A DNA stretch of 64,000 nucleotides, taken from assembly GCA_016748015.1 (NCBI GenBank), contig JAAOMT010000630.1:1-64000 (forward strand), written 5' to 3'. The notes under the pieces are model-generated. The model was given only the letters and a program-made list of their open reading frames with translations, searched no databases and had not been told where the DNA came from. Shown here piece after piece: positions 45,661 through 56,897 of the stretch. This stretch comes from Geosiphon pyriformis (lineage: Eukaryota > Glomeromycota > Glomeromycetes > Archaeosporales > Geosiphonaceae). Position 1 is the stretch's first letter; each line of letters begins with the position of its first letter. The position numbers were made by a program, and so were the translations under genes.

Positions 45661-46500
45661 CTGGTAGGCACACCTCCAAAGGGTAAGAGTGCAAGCCAAC
45701 CAGAAGAAAACCTTTTTTATGCTTTTAACTTAACTGATGATGATCATGACATGAATGAATTAGCAATCAACCCCTCTGAATCCACAAGAAAGAAGAAGAA
45801 AGCCAAAGTTGATTTCGTTTTAGACTCCAATAAAGCTTCTACATTAACTGCTGACAACAATGAGCCCCCAAAAGCCAAAGTTTTCAAGAACCCTCCAAAG
45901 TTGGAACCCTCAGAAATAGTACAAAAATCTGGTCCCTATTCTGTTGTCAAAGACCTTATGAAAACCCCAGCACATATAATCTTTGGCCAATTGATGACCC
46001 ATCCACAATTCAGAAAAGATCTTCGCAAATTCCTAATTCTAAAGAAAAAGACACCCAAAACCAACAAACGCTCTCGCCAAGCTGGACTTGTTGACAATAG
46101 CAATGTCACTTCTCTAATTTGTAAAGCCCAAATGGCTGGCTATTTCATCGATTTAATCCTAGACAGTGGATCATCTGTTAGTGTTATTGCCAAACACTTT
46201 CTTGAAGCAATTGGCAGAAAAATTGATGAACCATCCACATGACCAATGACCAATGTGCATGGTGATAAGAAAAAAGGGCTTGGCATAGCCAAAGCTATTC
46301 CTGTCCACATCAATGGCATCAGCATTAAAACTAATATGGAAGTGTCTGAAGCAAAAGAATACACTATCATTGTTGGCAATGAATGGCTCAAGAAAGCAAA
46401 GGCTTTGCTTAATTATGAACTCTGTGAACTAACCATCAGATGTGGTGAGAAACCCATTGTGGTTAAATGTCGCCATTGGACAACTCCCCCAGTACCCAAG
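45634..46500 (+). pseudogene. E4 retropepsin (broken)
   Basis: A Lys-rich leader precedes a retropepsin core with LILDSGSSVSVIAKHF (catalytic Asp at 46,162-46,164), unlike the family of E1-E3 where this residue is Asn. A TGA at 46,240-46,242 (DEPST*PMT, Arg likely) interrupts it, and the fold continues as GLGIAKAIPVHINGISI. An acidic stretch (DELDDEESEEEKEQEE) follows. Confidence 0.8.
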
Positions 46501-48336
46501 CAGAGCCCAGAAGAAAATAAATCAGATGAATTAGATGATGAAGAAAGTGAGGAAGAAAAAGAACAAGAAGAAACTGCTGAACTCGCCTATACCATTTTCA
46601 CTAGCAATGGCAAACCACTGGATAATGTCAAGGCAGATAAAGAAGGAATCATTGTCAATGGCAAGCTGATCTGCTGGCCTTATTATGACATGCTCAGAAG
46701 AACCTTTGACAGAAAGCCAGGCAAGAAAGCCAAATACAATTATTGGTGGCATGGTCCTTGTGCCCGGTGCTGGTGCGACAAACCATTGTATTCTCCTAGC
46801 AATAAATACATGTCCTGTCTGATCTATTACAAAGATTGGGAACCAATCAGCTTGATACTCCAAGAGAAAATAAAAGAAGTCCAAAAGTCCTTTGAAAACG
46901 AACCACCTGAAATCCAATCACTAGTTGTAGAACAAAGAGAACCCTCTCCAGAAGAAAGAAAAGTAGACATTGAAAACCTGCTGGCTAGAAACAGCCCAGT
47001 TATCTCAAAAGAAGGTGAACCTTCTGGATGTACACATGTGATACAACACACCATTATCACTAGAGAAACTCGCCCTATCCATTTGAAGCCTTATCAATCC
47101 AACCAGCGCAATGATGAGTTTATCAAAAAGAAAATAACCCGAATGAAAACCCTTGGATTCATACAGGAAACCAAGAGTGAATGGGCATTCCCAGTTGTAG
47201 TGATATCCAAGAAAGGAGGAACCCTACACTTTTGTGTTGACTATTGCCAATTAAATGCCATTACTGAAAGAGACATGTACCCACTTTCCAAGATTGATGC
47301 AATGCTAGACCAATTTCATGGTGCTGCTTTTTTCTCAACCATTGACTAAACTGCTGGATTCTGGCAAGTAGAGATGGATCCAGAAAGCAGAAAGAAAACT
47401 GCCTTTATCACCAAGTATGGTATCTATGAATTCACAGTCATGCCTTTTGGTCTTACAAATGCTCCTCTCACATTTCAACACTTAATGGACAAAGTATTTG
47501 AATCAGTAAAAGAAAACTTTGTTCTAGTCTACTTGGACGACATAATGGTATACTCAAAAACCTGGGATGAACACCTTGAACATTTGCAAAAGGTTTTTGA
47601 CCTTCTTAGAAATGCTGGTCTCAAGATCAATCTAATCAAATCATTTTTTGGATGTCAATCCACTCAGTTCCTTGGCCATCTTATTACAAAAGATGGAATT
47701 TTCTCTGATCCAGCCAAAATTGAAAAAGTTCAAAACATTAGACAACCAATGAATGTTTATGAACTACACTCTTTTCTTGGTTTGGCCTCTTATTATCACA
47801 AGTTTGTCAAGGATTTCTCCAAAATTGCTGCTCCTTTCAATCAGCTACTTAGGAAAAACATCAATTATCACTGGGGCACTTATCAACAAAAAGCATTTGA
47901 AATTCTGAAGGAAAAACTGGTTACAGAACCCATCCTCATGCAACCTAATTTGGATCAACCTTTTATCCTCCACACTGATACATCTGGCTATGGACTTGGT
48001 GCTGTTCTTTTCCAAAAAGATGAAGATAACAGAGAACATGCTGTAGCATATACCAGTAGAACTCTTACACCAGCAGAAAAGAACTACTCAGTCACTGAGC
48101 AAGAATGCTTAGCAGTAGTTTGGACTACCAGCTACTGGGACAAATATCTTAAGGGTGTAAAATTTTTGGTGGTAACAGATCACCAAGCATTGGTTTGGCT
48201 ATGCAACAAAAGAAACCTGGAACATAAACGGATAACTCACTGAATACTCTGCTTGGATGAATTCGACTATGACATTCAACACCACAAAGGAGCTAATCAT
48301 CAAAACGCTGATGCTCTCTCCAGACTTACTATCTAG
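46501..48336 (+). pseudogene. E4 reverse transcriptase and RNase H (broken)
   Basis: A linker carries HGPCARCWCDKPLYSP, a small Cys cluster. It is followed by the reverse transcriptase: [30 protein letters not shown] and intact YLDDIMVYSK (about 47,530-47,559). RNase H has HTDTSGYGLGAVLFQ, EQECLAVVWTT, VTDHQALVWL and NADALSRL, so the catalytic acids are kept. Stops are at 47,347-47,349 (ID*TAGFWQ) and 48,241-48,243 (TH*ILCLD, Trp expected). The frame ends at TAG 48,334. Confidence 0.9.
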
Positions 48337-48404
48337 TGATAGTAAAACCCTCTCAAACCAAACCAACTTAATTATTTGTAACTCCCCCACAAACAAACAC
48401 AATA

Positions 48405-49637
48405 ATGGACTTGGACAACTACTTTGCTTTAATGAAATTTTTAGGTAAAGGACAATATCTGCCGGACTATACTCGACAGCAAAGAGAACATTTGCACAAA
48501 CAAACAAATTTCTATTTGATTCGCCAGAACCAGTTATATAAAAGAAATAGAAAAGATCCTGACTGCTCCCAAAGAGTTATTAGATTTGAAAAAAGAGAAA
48601 TTGTGATCTACAATATGCGCACTGATCCATTAGCTAGACACTTTGGAAAAACAAAAACAATTCAGAAAACTTTAGCTCGTTATTATTGGCCTACCTTGGA
48701 AAAAGACATTGCTGAATACATCAAAACCTGTGATACCTGTCAAAGAAGAGGAAAACCCAATTGCAAGGAAGATATCCATCCAATCTTTGTTGGTCAATCA
48801 TTTGATAGAATTGGTATAGATGTTGTTGGATCTTTAACAGTAACTCCTGATGACAACAGATACATTATCACAGCTACCAACTATCTTACAAAGTGGGTAG
48901 AAGCAAGAGCCACCCCAGATCAAACAGCAGTCTCAATTGCCAATTTTATTTATGAAGATATTATCTGTTGCCACGACTGCCCCAAAGAACTTTTATCTAA
49001 TAGAGGAAGAGCTTTTTTCAGTACACTGGTTGAAGAACTTTGTAGAAAAATGGGAATATGTCATAAACTCTCTTCCCCTTATCACCCCCAAACAAATGGC
49101 TTAGTGGAACGTTTCAATAGAACACTATGTGAAACCCTAGCCAAAACCAGTAAAGAAACCAACCTATGAAACCAAGTATTGCCTTCAGCCTTGTTTGCTT
49201 ACAGAACTGTGAATCATGACATAACAAGTTATGAACCCTTTTATTTGCTCTATGGACAAATGGCAACTCTACCAATAGAAACGGATATAGAAACAATACC
49301 TTTTAAAGAAATAACAATAGGAGATTACAAGGACATTTTGCAAAGAAGACTTGGTACCATTCTTGACTCATTAGTAGAAGCACGGATAATTGCCTTTGAA
49401 AAGATAAAACAGTTCCAAGAGAAGCTCAAAAAGAAAAAGACCTATAAAACACTTTCTTTAAGTATTGGTGACTTAGTTTTGGAATACTGTTTAGACAGAG
49501 ACAATGTCTATGATGATAAATTCTCTAGCTGGTGGAAAGGACCCTTTATAGTCAACAAAGTTTTGAACAATGATTCTTATATCTTACAAGATCAATATGG
49601 AACAATATTCAGTGATTGTCCTGTTCATAGCACGTGA
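48405..49637 (+). pseudogene. E4 integrase (broken)
   Basis: The integrase is in a different frame from RNase H. The zinc-binding motif has lost its first His (NMRTDPLARHFG), while CDTC remains. The catalytic core has GIDVVGSL, LSNRGRAFF (second Asp replaced by Asn) and LVERFNRT. A TGA at 49,167-49,169 (NL*NQVLPSALFAY, Trp expected) breaks it. A GPY/F-like end is visible (SWWKGPFIVNKVLNNDSYIL). Confidence 0.88.
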
Positions 49638-49759
49638 CTCAAGAAATATCACAAACGACCTGATTGGTTACCTGTTGTGGTAATACTGACCCAAATGATC
49701 AGTAAAAATTAGATATAAATAAATGCACTATTTCCAAAACAGAGATATCTTCAATCGAC

Positions 49760-50416
49760 ATGAACAATTATTTCCTGGATCAAAACATTCAAAACACTTT
49801 CTATACTCTCTATGAGTACTGGATCAAGAACTATCCAAATACTACTCTGACTATCGGAAAACAAACCACTATAACAGACAATAGTGGAACTCACACTGTT
49901 ATTAGACCAAAGAAAACAACTACCAGAAGAGAAAAAATTGGTGGCAAAATAGATAAATACCTGCTGGAAAGCATAACAGCAGCAATACTTTCACCTTCCA
50001 GCACAATTGGAAAAACAATACAAGAAATCTTGCCCATAAACAAAAACTTGTCATATGGAAGACAACTAGAACTCTATGGTCATCTTGGTGAAATCATAGA
50101 AGACATGAAGCTCATGAAGAAAACAACTTCAGAGATACAAGTGGAAATTTTGGGCATTATATGATTGGATGTTCCAAGAGTTTTGACCATTGCTAAAAGA
50201 GCCAGAACTCTAATACAAAGATTTGGTCTCTTGGATACAAAGCTTATTTCGCCTCAAGTACTATATACTCTATCCACAAAAGACTTTAACAAACTAGTTA
50301 GTTTTGAGTTAGACAAAACCCTTCACATAGACTATCCCATAAATAGTTTGATTTCGCCGGAGCTCAATCTCTTTGGAGAGGATGATGTTATGGTTAAAAC
50401 ACATAGTTTTTATTAA
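49760..50416 (+). pseudogene. E4 extra ORF after integrase, unrecognised
   Basis: One frame starting MNNYFLDQNIQNTFYTLYEY, interrupted once by TGA at 50,162-50,164 and ending in the 3' LTR. The product is soluble-looking and Lys/Thr/Ile-rich, without signal peptide or membrane segment. It has no obvious similarity to the post-integrase extension of E3. Its ending LFGEDDVM resembles the gag-end FFGEDPL of the same element, which may reflect duplication or chance. Confidence 0.55.
50374..50385 (+). other. E4 polypurine tract
   Basis: The purine-rich GGAGAGGATGA immediately precedes the 3' LTR, the normal position for plus-strand priming. Confidence 0.6.
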
Positions 50417-51015
50417 TTATCACATGTATTAGTCACTGATGTCATATAATTAGCCACCCTATTTTTAAATAGTAATTGTTGACCTGGTCGTTGACCACTT
50501 TAGATAGCTATATAAGCGATGATTTCCTTAGCTGTAGAAAGACATAATAAAAATAACGAAACAAACAATATCAATTACTTTCTCTCATAATCACTTATTC
50601 CCCTTTCCTTACCTTCAAGTATCTACTTGTTGGCATTCACATACCTTATTTTTTCCCCTTTTTGATTTGTATTTGTTAGAATTAGCCTGAAAAGCAATTG
50701 GCTTGCTCTTGTAATTCATTGAATAAAGAAACAATTGAAAAGTACAATGATACCTGTTATTGATTCTAAGAATCGCCGAGTTGAGACATAGAATAATAGC
50801 AGCAGTGTTATCTTGTTGACCATCACAGACTATTCCTCTACTTTCAGATTTAAGAAAAGATTAGCGACTGTGATTTTTATGAGACTGATCACACATATTG
50901 AATTCCTACTTATTTAATTCACTCTCTTATTGTAATTCCTTCTTTGTTTATTTCTATTACCATACAATACTGTTCTCCCTTGCTATCTGTTAGCTTGTTA
51001 CTCCAACCCGTAACA
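50386..51015 (+). repeat. E4 3' LTR (630 bp)
   Basis: TGTTATGGTTAAAAC...CCCGTAACA, close to the 5' LTR apart from scattered transitions and eight missing 12-bp units. It is followed by TTAT and then E5 integrase-region sequence. Confidence 0.92.
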
Positions 51016-52400
51016 TTATTATATAATTTTCTAATTACCAACAAAATTATTGTTAAAAGAACAAACAAAAATTCAAAAACAAACTAGATATTATTTGGTT
51101 AAAAACAATATACTATACCAATACTATTAACATAATCTACTTCAAGTAATTACTGAAACTAAGAAAAAAATTATTTTCTACAATATATATTTGGATCTAA
51201 ATACAAAACACTTTGCAAAAAAAGCCACAATTCAATAAACAATTAGTTAATACTATTGGTTAAAAATGTATGTTGATATTATTCAATATGTTTACAATTG
51301 TGATATATGTCAAAAAAAAAAAGATCAAAAGCAATCAAACTGTTATAACCTATTAAAATAGAAGAACTATTTGACAGAATAAAAATTGATCTAGTAGGAT
51401 CACTAACTATTACTACTAAAGAGAATTAATATATTGTAGTTTTTATGAACTACTTAACAAAATAGCCAGAAACAAAAGTTATTAAAACTGTAAATGCTAA
51501 ATCAGTTGCTGATTTTGTGTATAAAAATTTGATTTGTAAATATAGTTATTTAAAAAAGCTACTCTTAGATTAAGAAATCCACTTTGTAAACAATTTGTTT
51601 GCTAAAATTAGTCAACATTTTGGAATAAAACAATCTCTTTTATTACCTTATTATTTACAGACAAATAAATTGATAAAACATTTCAAAAAAATATTATGTG
51701 AATTACTAATAAAAATAAGCAATAAAATAAAACAAGAAGAAGATTTATTTATTTTTTCAGTTTTATTGGCTTATTAAATACTAAAACATAACACTATAAA
51801 ATTTACACTATTTGAATTAGCATATAAAAAGAATGTTACATTATCTATAGAACTAATAATAAACATCTACTTAATAGAACTAATAAATAAAAACAACTTA
51901 TAAAAAACTATTAAAAAATAGACTTATAAACTACTAAAAAAATTAAAGCAATTATTAATATACAACCAATTATATTAAGTACTTTTAAATACAACAAAAA
52001 GTTTAACACGATAACAAACTTTTAAAACAATCTATTGTTTACAAAATAAGAAACAAAGTTTTATTATATTAAACAAAAACAGAAAAACAATAAAGTAAGA
52101 AATTTAACAACAAATAAGACAGACTTTTTTATGTCTACAATATCTTGAATAATAGAGCATATAAGTTACATTTAGGCAATAAAATTCTGAAAAAAGTTGC
52201 ATATAGTAATTGATTAAAAATCTATTATTAACAAAAATCATTTAATCTGTTAATATTTAAATTAAAAACATATATACTAATTGTATTTCCTGATCAAATT
52301 TCACAAGACTTAGAGCCAATAATAATTATTGAACATTATTTAAAAGACAATTAATTTAATCAACCATATTTGAATTATTATTATTAATATTTAAAAAAAA
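51016..52400 (+). pseudogene. E5 right part: degraded integrase
   Basis: This continues E5 after the E4 insertion. The first bases align with the start of the E3 integrase ORF (TATTATATAA region). Readable pieces are IEELFDRIKIDLVGSLTITT, NYLTK, a core remnant at 51,595-51,777 (FAKISQHFGIKQSLLLPYYL) and an end resembling LNNRAYKLRL. Stops are very frequent. Confidence 0.7.
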
Positions 52401-53156
52401 ATTAAAACAAATTTTAAAATAATTAGAAAAATCAGAAATATCAAACTATTAAAAAAATTTTTAAAATTTTGATATATAAAAATAATTTATTTTAGTATTT
52501 ATTTATTATTTATTTTTATTATGAATATACTTGAAAATATTATAAATACTTTTTAACTTTTATTTTGGCTATTACAAAAAAATAATTTTCTATTAAAAAT
52601 TACCCTTAATAATTTTAAAATATTATATAAAAAAAATCCAGCCATGTAAAAAAACAAACAAACACAAATTGTTTTAATCCTTATTATAAGAAACAAAAAA
52701 ATACCAACACATTGATTAATAAAATCATAGAAAAATTCTAGTTTCTAAGAAGTACAATGCCCAAAAAAAAAATGAACTTAATTGCTTTCTTTTATTATAC
52801 ATACTTTATAATAGCCACACAATTAGATCTTTAAATAATTTACATTAAAAAAAATATCAAAAAATTGACAAAATAAAACTTTAGAAGTTTGAAAAATTAA
52901 CTAGAAAAGCCAATTCTAAGCACTATTTAAAAGCAGTATATTAACTTTATATGCTGTTTTAATATTGTTTAAAAGTATTGTTAACAAACAAAATAAACAT
53001 ATTTACTCTTATTAGAATTGAAAGACTTATTAACAACAAATTTTAGAACTTAAAAGAATAAATAATTTAAACAAATATACAAATTTTTATGTTAGACAGT
53101 AATATTGGAAAAATGCACATTAATTTTAACAAAACTTAATCTTAAGAAGAAAATAA
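52401..53156 (+). pseudogene. E5 degraded C-terminal extension
   Basis: Position and scattered similarity correspond to the post-integrase region of E3. The end, AACTTAATCTTAAGAAGAAAATAA, matches the polypurine tract and precedes a TATTACCC word at 53,157 that looks like a decayed LTR start. Individual codons are mostly unreadable. Confidence 0.45.
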
Positions 53157-54500
53157 TATTACCCAATAAAAATTAACAAAAATTAAAAGTAATAATATTA
53201 TAATATATTAATTAATTATTAATAACAATATAAATAGCACAGATTAATAAATAAAATTAGAAAATATGATGTGCACATAATAACATACAAAATATGCACA
53301 AATGTGTCCAATTTAATATGATCATAAACAAATAAACCAAGAGGCACTTACAGTTAAATAAAAAACTTAATAGTTTAGCAATTACTTATTAATTAGTTAA
53401 AATAAACACAATTATATATAACTTAAAATATGTATATATACAATAGCTTTCTAATTAAAAAAATACAGACAAGAAAAAATAAAAATAAAGAACAAAAAAT
53501 CAATTAGACAAAATAAAAACAAAGAAAAAATAGAAGAATTGGATCATAATTCTAAGAAAAGCTAAACAGTATATCATTTAAGCTTTGCATTATAATATCC
53601 ACTAATACTAAGATTAATGGAATTAAAAACCATCTATTTTTATAATTTGGTTTCTTGTGAACAACCAAAAAAGCCACTACTTCTTTTCTACTATTGTTTT
53701 TTTGTTAAGAAAAAACAACAATAGAAACATTCAATACACCAATAAAAACATAAATGAGACTCAAGCTTAACAAGATTGAAAACACATTAAAAAAATATTA
53801 AATACATAAAATCACTTAGAAAATACTTGTAATATCTTGGCCAAAATTAGCAGTTGACTTAAAAATCTGAAACAAACTTTCTATATTTTTGGAAAAATAA
53901 TCTTTAATTAAAATTATTTTATGAATATTAATTTTGTTGAATTCTACTTTTTATTTTAATTTTTTTTGAATTTATTAAAAATAAGACACTATTTTATTAT
54001 AAATAAAAAAATACAGACATTATATATTAGCATGAAATAAAAAAAGTATTTCTGCAAAAGCTTTAAGAAAAAACATAATTAAAAGTATAGAAATATGACA
54101 GAAATTCTTTTTAGAAGACTAGTATAACAGTGATTATTAACAGTAATTTTAACAGAAATATTATGTCACATATTAAATTCAATAACAAAAACACTTACCA
54201 AAAAAAATTATCTAATACCTATTAAGAAGTTAGAAAAACTTATTAAGCTAATTTTCAGATCTTTAAATAAAAGAATAGTAGTATATTAAATAAGAATTTA
54301 GCATAAATTAAAAATAATGATAATTAAGACTAATATATTTATTCTTATATTAAAATAGATAATTCATTATATTATTACTTAATCTAAAAAGCCATAGAAA
54401 TTAATCATAATATCACCACTAAAAGAAAGAAAAAACACTAATAATACTGTATAAAAAATATAATATAATGTTTTAATAGAAAATTTTTTGAACAAATTAA
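53157..54500. other. Very AT-rich relic sequence, possible decayed LTR at the left
   Basis: 53,157 to about 53,480 may be the E5 3' LTR, because it contains an AATATGTATATATACAATAG promoter-like word at about 53,427. The rest has no recognisable protein, LTR end or RNA gene. Confidence 0.4.
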
Positions 54501-54524
54501 CTTTAAATTATAGTGTTTTTTTAA

Positions 54525-56250
54525 TAAGTGCAGTTTAACTATTATCTAGTACATAAAAACAAATTAAGTAGTTTAAACTATATATAATTTATGTACTTAT
54601 TATATGTAATTGGCTATTTAAGCCAATTAAAACAATACTATACACTTATATTAACTTCAAAACCATTATTTAAACTAAAAAAAAACAAGTAAGCTTTGTG
54701 TAATCCAAAATTAATAGTAAAAAATTCAATAATACTAAGCAAATAAACTATTTTGTTGACAAAAAACTAGACAAACTACTATATATTATAGATAACACTT
54801 TTATATTACCAACAAAGTCATATTTTTTTATATTAATTTTTTATTTTATCTTAAAATTTCACAATTTATTATAATGTTTCTTAATCAAATATTAGACAAA
54901 ATCAGTTACTAACAAAACAGCTTTTTTTATTTTTAATTACTAGTGCCATCTTATTAATTTAGTCTTTAAAAACAAACTCTTTATATATAATTTTATAAAT
55001 ACTTATATTTAATTTCCTTAAAAAGAGAATATATAATATTAAAAATAATAATATAAAACAAGAATTTACCAATAATTTCTACAACTTAACATAATTCAAC
55101 AAGATTTTAGAATACACAGAGACATTTTTTGGACAAGTGAAAACATATTTAGGCAGTTTAATATTATTACAAAACAAGTACAGCATACTTAAATAATTTT
55201 TGTTATAGAGTCTTTTTTTAATCACAATAGGCAGTTTTCTATGAATTGTTTTTATAAAATATGTGCAAAAAGCTGTTAAATATTTGCTAATAAATTCAAA
55301 AAGCATATAAAAGTTCAGATATTAAACCAAAACAGTATAATATCAATTAATATTCTAAATAAATAACTCTTATAAAATTTTTACATCTGAATCTGCTTTT
55401 TATTAAATATGACAAAACTATACTATATTACTTATAAAAACATTATTTTAGTTATTGTCAGTATTTTTTAAATGGCTTTTAACTTTTACTTATATAACAA
55501 AAATGTTTTTTGATTTGATTAAATTAGTCATATGCTATCTTTTAACCCAATATTTACTTCAGAAATCAGATGCATAAAACATAAACTCCAAAACACATAT
55601 ATTTATGATAATTTGGCTGTTTATATACAGAATTATTGAACAAAAAAAAATACATTTTAATATTAAAGCAATAATCTATAATTCTAATATTGTTAATAAT
55701 AACAACTCAAATATCTTGACATTTAAACTCACTTTAACATTAAAAAAATAAGCTGCTGCTTTACTTATCATGTTTACAATATTCAAGTCTCTTAACAAAT
55801 TATTAGTGTACACATTAATTATCTCTGTTTATAATTTATGTAAACATTTTTAAATATTCAGAAATTTTTTTAAGCTAAAAAAATTTGAACAACCAAATTT
55901 AAGATTACTTTTAACAAATTTAACAGAAAAACTGTTCATATAAACTAAAGCTTTTACAAATCATACTTTTTAAATTCAGTTTTTTCTAACAACAAAAAGT
56001 TTTTTAATTTATGACTGAACTATATTTACCTAACAACCTATTACTAAAAACAATACCAAGTTATTTTAAAGATTAAACCATATTAAAATAACAAAAATTA
56101 CTTAGTATTAAATATTAAAAAGTGGTTAGGAGAATAGAAAAAAATAACTCATTTACCAAAAATATTTTGTTGTTCAAAAGAATTCTTATTATGCTAGCCA
56201 AAAAATTGTTCATAGAACTGACTCTTAATCTGATCAGAAATTATAATAGG
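54525..56250 (-). pseudogene. LINE ORF2 3' end with 3' UTR, copy F (very degraded)
   Basis: Minus strand. The 3' UTR at 54,640-54,525 parallels copy E. The ORF2 C-terminus reads AYLFFFSLNNGFEVNISV and a stop. At 55,306-55,079 an open segment encodes the zinc-binding end of ORF2 (IKTIHRKLPIVIKKRLYNKN, then LFCNNIKLPKYVFTC) with one Cys and the His replaced. Sequence up to about 56,250 probably derives from the preceding RNase H region but cannot be read reliably. Confidence 0.6.
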
Positions 56251-56897
56251 TTTTTAAACACTTATTCTGCAATTAGTAAATCCAAAAAGCAGATGTAAAC
56301 AAATAATTAAAAATTTCTATTGCATTAAAAACCAAATCAATAAACCCATACAACAGAAATTAGTAAATTATTAATATAAGAAAAATATTTTTAATCTTTT
56401 AATTATTGTTTTATTGTTATTAATAAAAATATTATTAATCTTAAAAAAGTTATTTGTAATATTCAAAATGTGTTAAACAACAGCTTGACTATTTTTAATT
56501 CAAATATTGTTATTTAAATAGTATTTTAAAATTTTAAATTGTCATTAATACTAAGTTTTTATAAATTAATTAATTAATTATCTTATTAAATGATTAAAAA
56601 AATCATTAAAATTGTTGTTTTTTTAAAATTCAATAACAAATATTGATCATTTTTAATATGGTTAATTAAACTAACTAAATTATATATATTGTTTTTTTCT
56701 AAATTTTATTACGAATCAAAATCACCTAATTGATGCGAAGTGGTGATGTGTGAAATCTCAATCAAGAAATTTTTATAAGAAAGATCTGTGGCAAGAAAAT
56801 AAAGGCTGATATAAAAGAATCAATTACTAACATATAGAGCTTTATTGCTAAAAATAATTTTAGTCTCAAGAACTAAATTAACTGGATAACTATCCAA
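56251..56897. other. AT-rich intergenic region, no gene seen
   Basis: No coding signal recognised. The right part must contain the HSP104 3' UTR, since the HSP104 stop codon is at 56,898-56,900 on the minus strand. Confidence 0.6.

Larger units (their letters stand above)
43337..51015 (+). mobile_element. Ty3/Gypsy retrotransposon E4 (second family), nested in E5
   Basis: About 7.68 kb from TGTTATGG to CCCGTAACA. It has LTRs of 726 and 630 bp, a primer site, gag with intact CCHC, protease, reverse transcriptase, RNase H, integrase and an additional ORF before the 3' LTR. It carries no dUTPase or cysteine-rich linker. The flanking 4 bp TTAT is present on both sides (43,333-43,336 and 51,016-51,019). 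Its sequence is much less AT-decayed than the surrounding E5, so it is younger, but about ten single-codon stops break its frames. Confidence 0.9.
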
